From: Tolypeutes matacus
Lineage: Eukaryota; Chordata; Mammalia; Cingulata; Chlamyphoridae
Reading direction: 5' to 3'
DNA: 64,000 nucleotides
Assembly (NCBI GenBank): GCA_026826555.1
Contig: JAKSZT010017954.1
Span: forward strand, 2,553,825-2,617,824
The translations under genes were made by a program, and so were the position numbers. The notes under the pieces are model-generated. The model had not been told where the DNA came from and ran no database searches. It worked only from the letters and a program-made list of their open reading frames with translations. Below are positions 34,201 to 45,699 of this stretch, piece by piece; the stretch's first letter is position 1; each line of letters begins with the position of its first letter.

Positions 34201-34479
34201 AGCTGAGGGGACCGCTCTGCCCAGCATCTCACCACCCACGACCAGGAAACTGGGACAGAAATGGACCCCGGGCGTGGAGTCTCTGCCAAGACCCTGGGAC
34301 GCTTTCAGAGGGAGGGGGTAGGTGTGAAAACCGCCTGGGCTCCAGACCACCTTGACCCCGGCCAGCTGCACAAGGCAGGCCGCGAGGGGCCTCTCCTCAG
34401 CGCCACCCCTCCCTCTGTCCTCCCCCCACACCGTGCCTCCCTGCGGGGGCCCTGCTGAATCTCGCCCACTGTGCCTGCT

Positions 34480-34725
34480 CACTCCTCTACTTAGAAAACC
34501 TCAGCTTGCTTCTCGAGGGGTGCCCCGTCCTCCGGGAAGGTGTGCCTGGGCTCCTGTCCCCCCGCCCCTCCTGGGTGTTCCCGTGAGGCCTGCACAGCCT
34601 TTCTGTGCAGAGAGCCTCACACTGCCTTGAAACAATCTGTAGGCCAGGACCCTGGTTTTATTGGTCTCAGTATTCACAGCACTCAGCAGCCATGCACACA
34701 GTAGGCCCTCGATAAGGGCTCACTG
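34480..34725 (+). mobile_element. L2 LINE, 3' end
   Basis: Sense L2 terminus: 'GTAGGCCAGGACCCTGGTTTTATTGG', 'CACAGCACTCAGCAG', 'CACACAGTAGGCCCTCGATAAGG'. Confidence 0.6.
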
Positions 34726-35204
34726 GGCTGGATGTGAGGGCTGGGTTAATAAGAAGGGGTTCTGGAGCCCCAGGGAGGCAGGGAGGCAGCCGCCGGGGAG
34801 GGGCGGGCAGAGGATGGTCCACACTGAAGGGAACCACAGCTTCAGAGCAAGGGAGGTCCTCGCGTGCTTTGGATCCGATTCAGTAGCCAACTAGACTGGT
34901 TAACAGGACAGGCGGCTTCACCGAGAGCCTCCACAGTGTGCTGTCATCTGCCTTAGCTCCTTTAATCCACCCAAGAGCGGGCGTTACCTGGTTTACAGGA
35001 GGAGAAACTCCCTCCCAGCATCCCCCCACCCCAAACGCCGGGCAAGGCCGCTTCCGCAGCCCATCCTGGGCAGGTGTTGAGCTATGAGTACAGCTTCCTG
35101 AAACCTTCCCTCTTCTCCACCTCTGGCCTTCTGTGGCTTTTATCTTCCAATTTGTCCTACTCCAGGATACTATTTTAACGGATCTTAGTGCTGACAGTAA
35201 TAAT
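34726..35204. other. Non-coding sequence, weak MIR trace
   Basis: A short antisense MIR-like piece is possible at about 34930-35010. Nothing else recognised. Confidence 0.4.
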
Positions 35205-35425
35205 TAGCATATGTGTGGTGCCTTAATAAAAATAACAAGTAGCTCTAACACTAGGTGTACCAGGCCATTTTCTAAGTGCTTTATATATATTAATTCATTC
35301 AATCCTCAAAATAATCCTAGGAGGGAGCTACTGTTCTTAGCCTCATTTTGTAGATGGGGAAACTGAGACACAGGACGGTTGAGTGACTTGTCCAGCCAGG
35401 GTCTCGTGGCTTCTACACCCTAGGC
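35205..35425 (-). mobile_element. MIR SINE, antisense, near full length
   Basis: Order: 'CATTTTCTAAGTGCTTTATATATATTAATTCATTC', 'CTCATTTTGTAGATGGGGAAACTGAGACACAGG', 'GACTTGTCCAGCCAGGGTC'. Confidence 0.8.
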
Positions 35426-36832
35426 CATTCGGCAGGAGCTGCTGCAGGCAGGGGTTGGTCTTGGGGTTCTGGTTTCGAAGTCCCTCTCCATTCAGCTGCT
35501 GTGCTTGGCCTTCAGAATCGGGAGATATTTTGACCATGAAGAGGGTCCTTGAAGACCCTCTCACCCTCCCTCCTTTTCATGCATGCAGAGTGTTCATAGG
35601 TGCCCCCTTCCCCGCCTGTGTGAGCAGCTGCCTCCTGCTAAGTGATGTTTGTACTGGGCCCATGTTGTGACTCTTCAAAAGAAATATATGGGATTTTTCT
35701 GTAAACCTACAACTGCTCTAATAAAAAAAAAAATTTTTTTTAAAGGAAAGAAATATGTGGGATGAGCAAGCACCTAAAAATAACCCAGGATTAGTTTTGG
35801 GGCTGGGATGGGGTGTATGTGTGTGGCTCTGCAGCCCTTTCTCATCCCTCCTCTCCCCCCCCCCCCTCGGCCCTCTCAGCTGGCAGCTGGGCCAGGCTGG
35901 CTTCCTGTAAAGCTGTAATAACGTGGAATTAGCCCGGCCGCCTCCCTTGCCAGCACGGATGCGGCGCCTGGTCACTGCTGGCGTCTCTGAGCTGATGCTT
36001 CCTGCCCTCAGCCTGGTCTGCTCTTCTGAGACCAGTTTTTGCCTCCTGGGTAAACTGGACAGAGACAAGTTCCTGGCCTTGTGCTCCTGGGGAGGAGCCG
36101 TGGAAAAGCCTGACAACCTGGGCCCCTGAGTCGGGGTTTCCAGGCAGGTTTCCTGGCTCCGAGGCTGGCAGAGTGGCTCGTGTCTGTCTCAGTGCCTCTG
36201 ACAGGTGCCCCACTGCTGCCTGGTGAGACCTTGGAAACCCAGCAGGTACTTGCTGCTGAGAATCCACCTGCTAAAAGCAGCGGCCTAAGACCAGGCCCAT
36301 TATCCTCCTCGGCAGGGTCTTTTTTGAAGAATGGATATAGGTTCTCTGGGGTGTGCTAGACACTTCTGTAGAGCTCGGCCATGCTCAGAGTCTCTCTTCT
36401 CTCTTTGCCCTGTGATGCCAAATGTACAGGAAGGGCCAGCCCATGGACACCCCTGCTTAATATGCTGGGAATGGTTGTGGGAAGAGGGAAAAAACAATGG
36501 CCAGGGGCAAAGGTCAGAGTTCTCTCCTAACGTTAAGCCTTTTTTTAAATCTCTGAGGCCAAGGGATGGAAAATTCTAGGTGGAAGCTAGGAAATTCCCA
36601 GGGTAGAAGTGGTAAGGGAAGTGGCAGCCAAGACTAGGGCGGGGGCGGGGGTGGAGCCATGAGCCTTGGTTATGGTCATTGCCAGTCTTGGCTGCACATG
36701 AGTCCCCTGGGGAGCTTTAAAATTCCAATGCCCAGGCTGTGCCCAGACCAGTTCCATCAGAATCCCCAGGTGAGGGCAGCACGCAGCTGCCACGAGCAAG
36801 AGCAGCCTCGATTTTCCTCCGCCCTCCGCCTG
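35426..36832. other. Mostly unique sequence, nothing recognised
   Basis: A poly-C run lies at about 35856-35867. Overlapping ORFs of 65-132 codons on both strands have no domains. Confidence 0.45.
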
Positions 36833-36845
36833 CTCCTTCACTTCT

Positions 36846-36931
36846 TTTTTTTTTTTTTTTCCAAGATTTATTTTATTTATTTATCTCTCTGCAGCCCCTT
36901 GTTGTTGCTGTGTCTGTTTGTCCTCTTTGTT
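36846..36931 (-). mobile_element. DAS SINE, strongly 5'-truncated
   Basis: Only the tail half remains (T-run, TTTATTTATTTATC, 'TTGTTGTTGCTGTGTCTGTTTGTCC'). Perfect TSD CTCCTTCACTTCT at 36833-36845 and 36932-36944. Confidence 0.92.
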
Positions 36932-36944
36932 CTCCTTCACTTCT

Positions 36945-38925
36945 GACTTCTCCCAGTTCAGGGGGGCGGCATGTGCACCCCCGTCCTGCACAGCACATGC
37001 GCAGTAACGAATGCACAGTGCCGCTGCTGCCGATTTAGGCCACATTCCCGGGACCAGGAGCACTTGCAAAGTGCGTGTCTGTGACTTCATTCAAAGTGTC
37101 CCTTTATAAATACCGAAGGGAAAGAATCCGTTTGAAAAATGTCCTTAAGATCCAAAAGGGAAAAGTATCTCTCAGACCGCAGCCCGCCAAGTGGCCTCCC
37201 AAGAGCTGTCCTGCCTTTCCCTGGCCTGGCCTGAGTTGGGTCCTCATCCTGTGACCCAGTGAGCCCCCCACGTGGTCCTCCTGGTGCCCTTGACACAGGC
37301 AGCCCCCGGGTCTGGGCCTCTGGCCGACCTGCCCAAGCTGCAGGCCTCCCCTGCATCTGTCGGGCCTCCCCCGGGTAATGGTGAAGCAACTGCGCTGACT
37401 GCAGGTAGCTAAGCCCACCTTTCTCCCCCACGGCCTGGAGCAGGGCCCCTGGTGGACTCCTCGGCAGCATCATCCCCCAGTCTCCAGCCAGGCTCCCTCT
37501 GCCCCTCCTTCGTCCCTGCAGCGAGTCTCCTCCCTCCCCTGGTCCGGCCTCGAAGCCCCGTTTGGGCTCCCAGGGCATAACGGCCAAATCAGGTATGGCC
37601 CAAATCGTGCATTATAGTGAATGCAATTGACGGGCTTCTAGCCTGCTCCTCCCTGCAGCCTTCCAGACCCCACTGCCAGCAGCTGGGCCCGCGAGGATCC
37701 ACCTCCCCTCCTGCTGCCCCCGCAGAAGGGACTGCAGGAGCCGTCCACTCGGGCCTCCCTCTGCTGCTTGGCTCCCCAGGGCAGTGTCCTCCCAGGAGCT
37801 CCAGCCTCTCTGCGCTCCGCAGGTGAAGAGGCGCTCGGCCCTCCTGCCCTCAGAGGTGGCCGCGTCCACACTCGGCTGGCTCGCCACTGTAGCCCTCCCT
37901 ACACAGCAGACTGCGAGGGTCTCCGTTGCCTTCCTGGGAGAGCCTCAGCATTCCAGCTGGAATTCCTTTCCTTGCTGTAACTCCCTCGAGCCCCCGATGG
38001 ACCTGTTCAGCGAGAGGGCTCGGCTTCCTGCCCAGCACCCACATGGCTCTTCGCTACCCTGTGCCTCACGCTGCGTCCGTCCCTGCGCCCACACTCCATC
38101 CACACACTCTGCTCCTGATTTTCCAGGCTTCCGGCCTCCCCTTCAAGGCTCCTGTCCACACACTGCTTTCTGGGGACAGCACTTCCCCGCAGTCGAGGGC
38201 CTGGGGCAGTCCCTGTCAGGGCAGATGACCCCCCCACCCCAGGCCAGCAGGGGCCCTGCACTGCCTGCCGGCTCTTCCTCCTGGAGGGCCTGAGGACTCT
38301 GGGCACCCTGCTGGTTTTCTCTTGATTTGAAACTCTTGTCTGCCTGCTCTATCCCCCTTTATGTGAGTCCCTTCCTCTGAGTCCCAAAGGCAGCCACTGG
38401 TACACAGCACTTGAAAGGGAATTCTAGATTTCAGGGTCCACCGGTGAGAAAACTGGTTGTCGTATGGGCAGGTGTTTGCTCACTGTCAGTGCTGCAGTGA
38501 GAGGGACACTTGGACCTCTTGGCCCTTCCTTCTAGGACACTCCCAGCCCTCTTCCCCAATGAGGGGGCCACACTCCTGGGCTCCCGGGCAGGCCTTCTGG
38601 GCAGCCCCTGGTCCTGGGGGGATCCCGATGACTGCAAAGCACTGGACCTTTCCCGGCACTAAGTGGCACTCAAGGCCTCATCTCATTACTCATTTATGCT
38701 GTCACTCCCGGGGCTCCAGAGGGGTGGCTCTGACATCCCAGCTGGTGCCCACAGAGGGTCCTGGGGCAGACAGCTTCCCAGCTGATGGAGACGCTCCCAG
38801 TGGCCTCACTTCTAAAAGGCTGACAGCTGTCGTCGAAAGTGATCTGAACCCTGGCTCTGTGTCTGAGTTTACAGCCGGGGAAGGTGGGCTGTGCATATAG
38901 TGGGACAGCAAGGAACGTGCGGGCA
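36945..38925. other. GC-rich sequence, no gene recognised
   Basis: Stop-poor, GC-rich sequence gives long overlapping ORFs (37087-37587 minus, 37784-38293 plus). None has a domain or a consistent splice pattern. Parts near 38095-38350 may be worn L2. Confidence 0.4.
37576..37638. repeat. 63-bp element, copy 2 of a related pair
   Basis: Pairs with 33538-33600 in the same orientation, without an indel over the shared span. See that entry for shared words. Confidence 0.6.
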
Positions 38926-38929
38926 GACC

Positions 38930-39085
38930 ACCTGCAGTAGTTACTGTCTCCGGGGCCTTGGGCAAGTCACTAACCTCTCTGGAGCTCGGGGTCCACCTCT
39001 ATAGGGTGAATCCCGTGAGCACCTACTTCACAGGCCGCTGGGAGGATTAGACAGGTCCGGTGCCTGGCTCACTGCAGGTGAGTTC
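38930..39085 (+). mobile_element. MIR SINE core
   Basis: 'GGGCCTTGGGCAAGTCACTAACCTCTCTGGAGCTCGG' and 'GGAGGATTAGACAGG...GTGCCTGGCTCACTG' fit the MIR core and 3' part. Confidence 0.7.
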
Positions 39086-40299
39086 CTTGCTCACATAGGC
39101 CCTGTAGTCTGCAAAGCACTGCACAGGTGTTTATTAGCTTCGATGCGGCTCAACAACACAGTCACTGTGTTTGTATTTCAGTGACTAGGTCTTTAAGCAG
39201 CTGCTTGGAAGCCTTGCAGGGACGTGGACAGCTCTGTGCTCAGTGTTAGGAGGGTCAGGCCAAGGGTCAGAGCAGACATGCTCCCTACACACAGGCTGGA
39301 CATGTACAGTCCCAACAGTGGATTTATGGACAGTCTCGATCCATCCATGCCCCTGTTTGCTCCATCTTACGTGTGGCTGGCCCAGGCGAGGAGGAGAGCT
39401 CATGGCCCGTCAGCTGGGGACCCAGGGCTCCTGCAGGCCCAGCAGCTGTGGTGGTGGCCTCAGCTCAGGACTCTGATCAGACAGGTAAGCTGTTAGCGAC
39501 CCGGCCTTGTGGGACTGAGAAAGGTGAGGCTTCTGGGACAGGCGTAGCACCTCTGAAAGCCGAGCTGTGCTCCAGAACATGCGTCCACAGAGATTAAGGG
39601 CTTAGCAGACCCATCCAGGGTTCAGAACCCATATGCCACCAAGGTGCCACTAATTGCCCTCGTTGGCCTGGGGCTTCCCTGAGAGAGTTGCTCAGCTTCA
39701 TATTTTATTGTCACCATGTTAACAGCACCTGGATCTTGCTAAAAGGTTCCTATAAAATGAATTTTGCATAATGAAAGCAAATAACTAAGATTCCATATAA
39801 AATCAGAAATGTGCCTCAGGAGGTCAAGAGGAAGACTTTGCAGGGGTTCGATTGGAAAGCTTTTGGCTAAAGGAATATTGAGATAGAAGTTGAACCCATG
39901 TGCAACCTATAGCATCACTGTAGGAGGGGGTGTTTTAGTCCCCACCTAGCAGTTCACTCTCCTTTCTAGCACTTTGTCCATCCTGCATTCTCTACCTATC
40001 TCTGGCTTCATCTCACTCCCCTTTGGCTGTGGCCATGCCTACTATCTCATTCATTGCTTACAGCTTCCTACCTAAACTGCGGTAATTTTCTTTCTACGTC
40101 ATGTTTTACAGTGTATACTTTAACTTCAATTTCAGAATTTGGGATACCTGAGACAAGGCCAGTTACCTGTAAAATATTGGTCTGTTTAATGTATGGTGAT
40201 GAAAACTATGGTGGGAGAATTGAGGGGGGCCACTGCTAGAGCCCATACTTGCATACCCCCAGCAGCTAAGCCCATAACCCAGCAGCATGGGGCAGTGGG
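39086..40299. other. Mostly unique sequence, nothing recognised
   Basis: No clear exon or repeat. The interval around 39700-40190 is AT-richer. Confidence 0.45.
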
Positions 40300-40410
40300 A
40301 GGAGATGAGATTGAAGTCCAAGAGGCGAGTTAGCAGACCCTGTGTTTGAACCACAGTTCCCAGTGTCTGGCTCTGGGAGTTTGTGCAAATCACTTATCTA
40401 TCTGAAAGGG
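40300..40410 (+). mobile_element. MIR SINE fragment
   Basis: 'CCTGTGTTTGAACCACAGTTCCCAGTGTCTGGC' with 'GTGCAAATCACTTATCTATCTGAA' resembles a worn MIR. Confidence 0.55.
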
Positions 40411-40614
40411 GGAGGAGAAAGAAGGGAAGGCACTCAAACTCAGCCTATTCACAATCAGCTCACAAGTTTTTAGAGCAAAGAAAGTTAACCCCATAAATGA
40501 AAATGTATACTAATAACAGCATAGTTCAAATGCCTGCTGACCCTGGAGAGGGCAGGTGTCCATGGGCAGGGCAGGGCTGGGTGTCGGGGACTGGGTACAG
40601 CACTGTTCAGCATG

Positions 40615-40880
40615 AATCCAAAATGTAGCTTTGAGCGTGGGCTGGAACTGAGCCTGCATTCAACCCTGGCTCCACTGCTTATCAGCTGTGGCACCCTGTG
40701 CAAGTTCCTTAACCTCTCCGGGCCTCTGTTTCCTTATCTGTGAAATAGGAAAAATAATAACACGACTTACCTTACAGAGTTGTTGTGGAGACCTATACAA
40801 GAAATAATACTTGTATAATGCTTGCAATAGGCTGTGGCACACGCGAAATATTCAGTAAACGGTATTTGTTGCCAGCTGTT
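40615..40880 (+). mobile_element. MIR SINE, near full length
   Basis: From 'GCCTGCATTCAACCCTGGCTCCACTGCTTATCAGCTG' through 'CTGTTTCCTTATCTGTGAAATAGG' to 'AATATTCAGTAAACGGTATTTGTTG'. One of the best-preserved MIRs in the window. A 14-base poly-C lies just beyond, near 40908-40921. Confidence 0.85.
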
Positions 40881-41599
40881 GTTGTTATCCACGGCATGAC
40901 ATGAGCCGCCCCCCCCCCCCGGCATTACCCACCTTCCCAGTCGCCACATCAATTGAGAGTCCTTGTCCATAATGGCCAGCCCTTGGGTGCAGCCTGCATC
41001 GCCCTGGCATGGGGTGGTCTGGGCCCCGCGTTCTCTCCCCACAGCCTGTGAGCCCTTTCAGGCAGAAGCTTCGTCTCGGGCTTTTGCACCCTTAGTGCCC
41101 TGCCCCTTACGTGGCCTCCGGGACTGTACCTTTCAGGTGTTCTGAGATACGCTAAAGGTCTAGCAACTTGTTTCACAGGAAGCAGAAGTCTTTTCCCATT
41201 GGAGTCAAGGAGAAGGTCCACATTCGTTAGAAAAGTCCACATTTTGCCCAGGGAAAGCCAACTGGGAATACTCTGCCATGGAACCAGTGGGGTGCTGGGC
41301 CGTGCTGGGCTTTCACCTTGACCGAGGCTCTGTTTGCAGGAGTTCCTGTGGGAAGATTAGGACCTCCACAGCTAGTGGGTGTCAGCAAATGTCCTGTGCA
41401 GCTCTTTTTTTGTCTTCCTATAACATGTATTTATTTATTGTCATTTAAATCTAATATAGTATAAAGGACACTATTATCATCAGCTTTTTATCCTTTTCTC
41501 TTACGAGAAAATTAATTTTGATGTAAGTTATTTTTTTTAAAATCATCTCAAACTTTTCAGGAACTAACCATCTAATGAATTGAGAGACAGGTGTGCTAG
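40881..41599. other. Non-coding sequence, nothing recognised
   Basis: A poly-C run and an AT-rich patch (41400-41560) are the only notable features. Confidence 0.45.
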
Positions 41600-41800
41600 C
41601 CAAGCCCTGGGCAGCCTCCTACTGTGTGGGTGCTTTACATTGTTTTGCTTAATTCTTGCATCAACCTTGGAAGCTATAATATTTATTATCCCTATTTTTC
41701 AGGGAAGGACACTCATATTCAGAGAGGTTGAGGAACTTGCCTTATCTAGAAAGTGGTGGAACTAGAATTCAACTTGAGATCTGGCTGACTCCAGAGCTTA
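41600..41800 (-). mobile_element. MIR SINE, antisense
   Basis: 'GGGTGCTTTACATTGTTTTGC', 'TCCCTATTTTTCAGGGAAGGACACTCATATTCAGAGAGGTTG', 'AAAGTGGTGGAACTAGAATTCAAC'. Confidence 0.8.
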
Positions 41801-41892
41801 CACTTTCTTTTTCCTTTTAATATTCATTGTTATTATGCCAATAATAATAAATCATTACATACTCCCTATAACAAATTAAAATACTATAGGCA

Positions 41893-41984
41893 GGGGAGCA
41901 GGTGGGTGTAGCTCAGTAGTTTGAGCACCTGCTTCCCATGTACGAGGTCCTGGGTTCCATCCCCAGTACCTCCAGAAAAAAAGA
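41893..41984 (+). mobile_element. DAS-I-like SINE monomer
   Basis: Minimal tRNA-derived unit: A box TAGCTCAGTAG (41909-41919) is perfect, B box GGTTCCATCCC (41953-41963) has one change, and a short AGAAAAAAAG-type tail follows. Perfect TSD AAATACTATAGGCA at 41878-41892 (within) and 41985-41998. It shows the ancestral monomer next to the dimers elsewhere. Confidence 0.93.
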
Positions 41985-41998
41985 AAATACTATAGGCA

Positions 41999-42639
41999 AA
42001 GCTAAAGAATCTCTGGACCACACCTCCCATCCCAGTGCCTTCCCCAGATTCAGTAGTACACTCTTCTACAATGCCTCCCTCCCAGTTTCTCACCTGCAAA
42101 ATAGGTATAATAGTAATAATACTATCTGTTCCATCTGCCTTACCTGATTTTTAGGATTAATGAGTAATGGACAAAAAGGCATTTTGTAAACTTTACAGCT
42201 GTCTGCATAGACATATTGCTAATAGTAGCATAGTAACATATGTTACCTAAGGCCCTTTGCTGGGAGTATTTGTTAGCTCAGACCTCATTACTGGGAATTA
42301 ATGGGATTTCATGCCTCTCACATGCTGTCTCGGGCCCTGCCCTGAGTCTGTCAGCGAGGTTTGAGTGGTACCGGTAGAGCTAGGCTGCAGAATCACACTT
42401 CACCGGTAGGTGTCAGCCTCTACCAGGACGTGTCCTTTGTACCTTCGGTACAGGAACCTCCCGGAGCCGTTTCATACTTTGTAGTGTACGTGGAGCAGTG
42501 ATGTGGATATGGGATGCAGGCTGAAGAGAGCCCCGGGGGCCAAGTAAGGGGCAAGGCACTAAGGATGCATGCCCCTGAGACCAAGCTTATGCCTGACAGG
42601 GCTCACAGGCCAGAGGGGAGAGAACCCTGGGCACAGACC
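41999..42639. other. Non-coding sequence, nothing recognised
   Basis: A trace of MIR-like sequence is possible near 42080-42200. Otherwise unassigned. Confidence 0.4.
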
Positions 42640-43430
42640 ATTCCATCCCAGGGTGGTGCAGGTTGTATCTGAGGGCTGGCCATGTGGACAAGGACTCTCA
42701 AGTGATCTCATAAGTCTGGATGGGTCAGGGATGGCTTCAAAGAGAAGGTGACAGCTGAGATGGGTCCTGAGGGTTGAGAAAGAATCTTCCAAGCTGAGGA
42801 AGTAGGAAGGACATTCCAGGAACATCTTGAGCACAGGTGAGCAGTTTGGCAGGTGGGAGAGCTGGGAGGCTAGGAGAAGGTGAACTAAAATGGAAGGAGA
42901 TAAGCCTGGACCATTAAAGACCTTGACTGACAGTGAACCATGGAAGGGTTTTTTCTTTGGGGATGGGCAATGGGAGAGTGGCAAATAGATGTATGGGAAA
43001 TGAAGCTGCTGGGATGCAACTGGGGACAGGGAGGCCAATAAGGAGGTGTTGTTGGAAATTTTGGCCAACAACAGGAGCAAGAGTGATCAGTATTGGGAGC
43101 GAAGACATGGACTGCAAGCTCTTTACAAGGAAGACTTGCTTGGCTGTGGAACCTGATTTGACAGGGTGAGGTGGAGGAGTTGTCAATGGAGGAATTAAGA
43201 TTAACTTTGAAGTTTCTTGCTTGGGCAATTAAGTGGAGATGGACCCATTAATTGAAACAGAAAACATAGGAGAAGGAGCAGATCCTGAAGATGGGGGCGG
43301 GGGGGGACAGTTTATCTTTGGACTTGTTGAATATGAAGCTCCTGTGAAGCTGCATCCTCTCGGATGGAGACGTCCAGTAGACAGTAGCTATCATGGCCTG
43401 GAACTGATGAAGAAAGGACAGAGTAGCAGC
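42640..43430 (-). mobile_element. L2 LINE, long antisense copy
   Basis: Ordered antisense L2 words: 'AAGGACATTCCAGGAACATC', 'GACCATTAAAGACCTTGACTGACAG', 'CCAATAAGGAGGTGTTGTTGG', 'TTTGAAGTTTCTTGCTTGGGCAA', 'GATGGAGACGTCCAGTAGACAG'. About 800 bases of the element's 3' half. Confidence 0.8.
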
Positions 43431-45029
43431 CCGAGGTCCACTGTATTCTTGTTTCTGGACAAGCAGCTCCTCTTTCTGCCCAGTTTATTCAAAAGAGCTC
43501 CCCCAGCCTGGGCAGGTGGCCCAAAGCCTCAGGGTGCTAGTGCTTGTTTCACATTAGTTCTCACTTCAGCAGCTTGGCTAGAAATGCCCTTCCTTAATAA
43601 CCTGAGGCTACTGGATGCTTCCACTCTGGAAGGTATAATAGAATGCTGAGGCAGCCCTGCCTCACCACCTCTTCTCCAAGTCTGGACCCGTCTGCCCAAA
43701 GCAGGTACCAGTCATACCTGCAAAGTCTTTACCAGATAAGGTGACATGTACTGACTCCAAGGATTATGACCTGGTACCTCTGGGGGCCATTATTCAGCCT
43801 ACCACAGGCAAGGTTTGACCCTCAGCACCGAGTGTCACTCTTTTCATTTTAGACATGAGAAAAAGGTTTGCCAGTTAAGATGCCAAGATCCATCAGGAGA
43901 CCTTGACTGAGCACCCCTGGCCGAAGGATTCATAACATTTTTTTAACATATAAAATCTATCCATCATTAAATCAAACAGCAAATAGTCCAGTGCTCATGT
44001 CTGTGCTGGGTAACTACTGCTGGTTTCTGGGGCCCTGCTCTCCCTGGGGTGTCAGGCCAGAGGCTATGAAGGCAGCTGTGTGATTTTCTCCCACTCCCCA
44101 CCATGTTTGGGTTCCTGCTCATAGGCATGTGTGGGTAGAGGGAGTCCAGGAGTCCAGCCAGTCACTGACTTCCTTGGCTGGGGCAGCCTCTGGCTGGGGC
44201 ACTGCTCACGAAGAGCCTGGATGGGACGGGAGATGGCCCTGGGACAAATCACTGTGCAGTCCAACTAGCTGAAGGACCCTTGAGGGCTCTGCAGAAAGCC
44301 CCCTACATGCATGTATTCCACTTTCACCTCTCTTGTGGGTTCATGTGGGGTCCAAGGGCCAGGGCCTCGGTTGTTAAGGACCAAGTCTGTCACCTGTGCA
44401 TTTGAAAGGGTTTTCAAAGCTGGATGCTCTGACTTGGGGGCTGCCTCAATGGCAGCCTGGAAGCTGTCCTCTGCTTGGGCTGTGTGTCCTCAATGCTGCC
44501 TCTCCTGCCCCTGTCCCTGCCAGGTGTGGACCTGGCACAAGTCTCTCTCCTTCTTTGGGTCTCACATTCCTCGTTCGTGTAAAGTGGGGGTTGGTCCGCG
44601 TGGGCCCTAAAGTCCCTTATGTCTCAGCAGCTCCAAATCCTGACTGCTTATCTGATTGTCTGAAGCAGCCTGGCCTGGATGTCCAGGCTTTTTCTGGAAA
44701 TTTTGCCCCAAAAGAGCGCCCGGAGCGCTTTCCCCGCCACTCCCTGCCCCCAACGGGAATGTTTGCCTCCCGTTTCTCAAGGCCCCACCGGGCACTGAGT
44801 GAGGAACGGAAGATGCGGGGATTCTGGCTTGAACAGGGCGCTCCGAGCTCAGGGCAGACGGAATGTAGAAGCCATGGAGCGCGTTTCCCTCCCTGCAGGA
44901 AGGGCTGGCTGCTGGGGCTCAGAGCTTACCTGCGGATACCTGCTCCACTTTCTTCTCTCTGCCCATCTGTTTGGAGACCCCAGACTCATTTGGGCGTCCC
45001 CTCCTGGTTAGCCACGGGAGGCACACAAC
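43431..45029. other. Sequence upstream of the CpG island
   Basis: Composition rises in GC towards 45 kb. A worn MIR core is possible near 44520-44610 ('GTCTCTCTCCTTCTTTGGGTCTCACATTCC'). The long plus-strand ORF 44396-45709 starts here but is rejected as a gene. Confidence 0.5.
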
Positions 45030-45180
45030 CGGCTCTGAATTCCCCCTTTGTCCAGGGAACCCAAGTGGGGAGGGGCCGAGCGGACCCCCTGCCCCCGCTG
45101 GAATGTCTGCTCGCTGCGCCCCCTCCTCCTCTTCAGACGGCCTCCCCCGCCCACTTCCTGAGCCCCACTGATCCCACCAC

Positions 45181-45213
45181 CGCACACACGCACACACTCA
45201 CACACACGCACAC
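45181..45213. repeat. (CA)n with CG and CT interruptions, in the promoter
   Basis: CGCACACACGCACACACTC-type run directly between the two ETS-like sites. Confidence 0.85.
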
Positions 45214-45614
45214 TTCCTGGCGGGCTCGGCGGCCTCTCGCCCGGGACTCGGCGCCCGCAGCCGCCGGGGCTTGGGGAGAAGCGACCTTTTGTTATTCAGA
45301 TCACACCCTGGGCGTGCGCCCGGGGGCCGCGGACTCGGGCCGCGGGAAGCCGTCCGGGGGTCCCCCGCGCCCCTGCGACCGCGGCGGCGGCGCCCGCGGC
45401 TCCTCCAGCTGCTCTCGGGATTTCCTCGCCCGCAGGGGCTGGGGGGGCTGGTGTGCGGGAGGGGCCGCGCCTCCCCCGCCCCGGGCGCGCGCTGCGGCTC
45501 CGCGCAGCCCCCTCCCCCTCCGCCCCTCCCCCTCCCTTTCTCCGGCCCCGCCGCGGTACCGCCGCCGCCGCCTTGCCCCGTCCGCGGGGCCCTGCCGGCC
45601 TCCCTGCGCGCAGC

Positions 45615-45638
45615 ATGGCACCAGCGGGGCGGAATTAG
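45615..45638 (+). promoter_or_regulatory. Seven-codon upstream ORF
   Basis: ATG with A at -3 and G at +4 (AGCATGG), encoding M-A-P-A-G-R-N and ending in TAG. It lies 62 bases before the proposed main start, in a different frame. If it is included in the messenger, such an optimal upstream start would be expected to reduce translation of the main ORF. Whether transcription starts upstream of it is unknown. Confidence 0.45.
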
Positions 45639-45699
45639 CCGGGAGTAGCATTTGGGGGAGCCGGGATCTCAAGGGGGGTGGTGCGCTGCGGCCTCGGTC

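Noticed and set aside
38240..38265. CTCF-like word CCAGCAGGGGCC
   Set aside because: One mismatch in the core and no further consensus around it; too weak to call a site.
37087..38293. Large opposing ORFs of 166-169 codons
   Set aside because: GC-rich sequence with open frames on both strands and no recognised domain. No CpG-island quality or splice structure links them.
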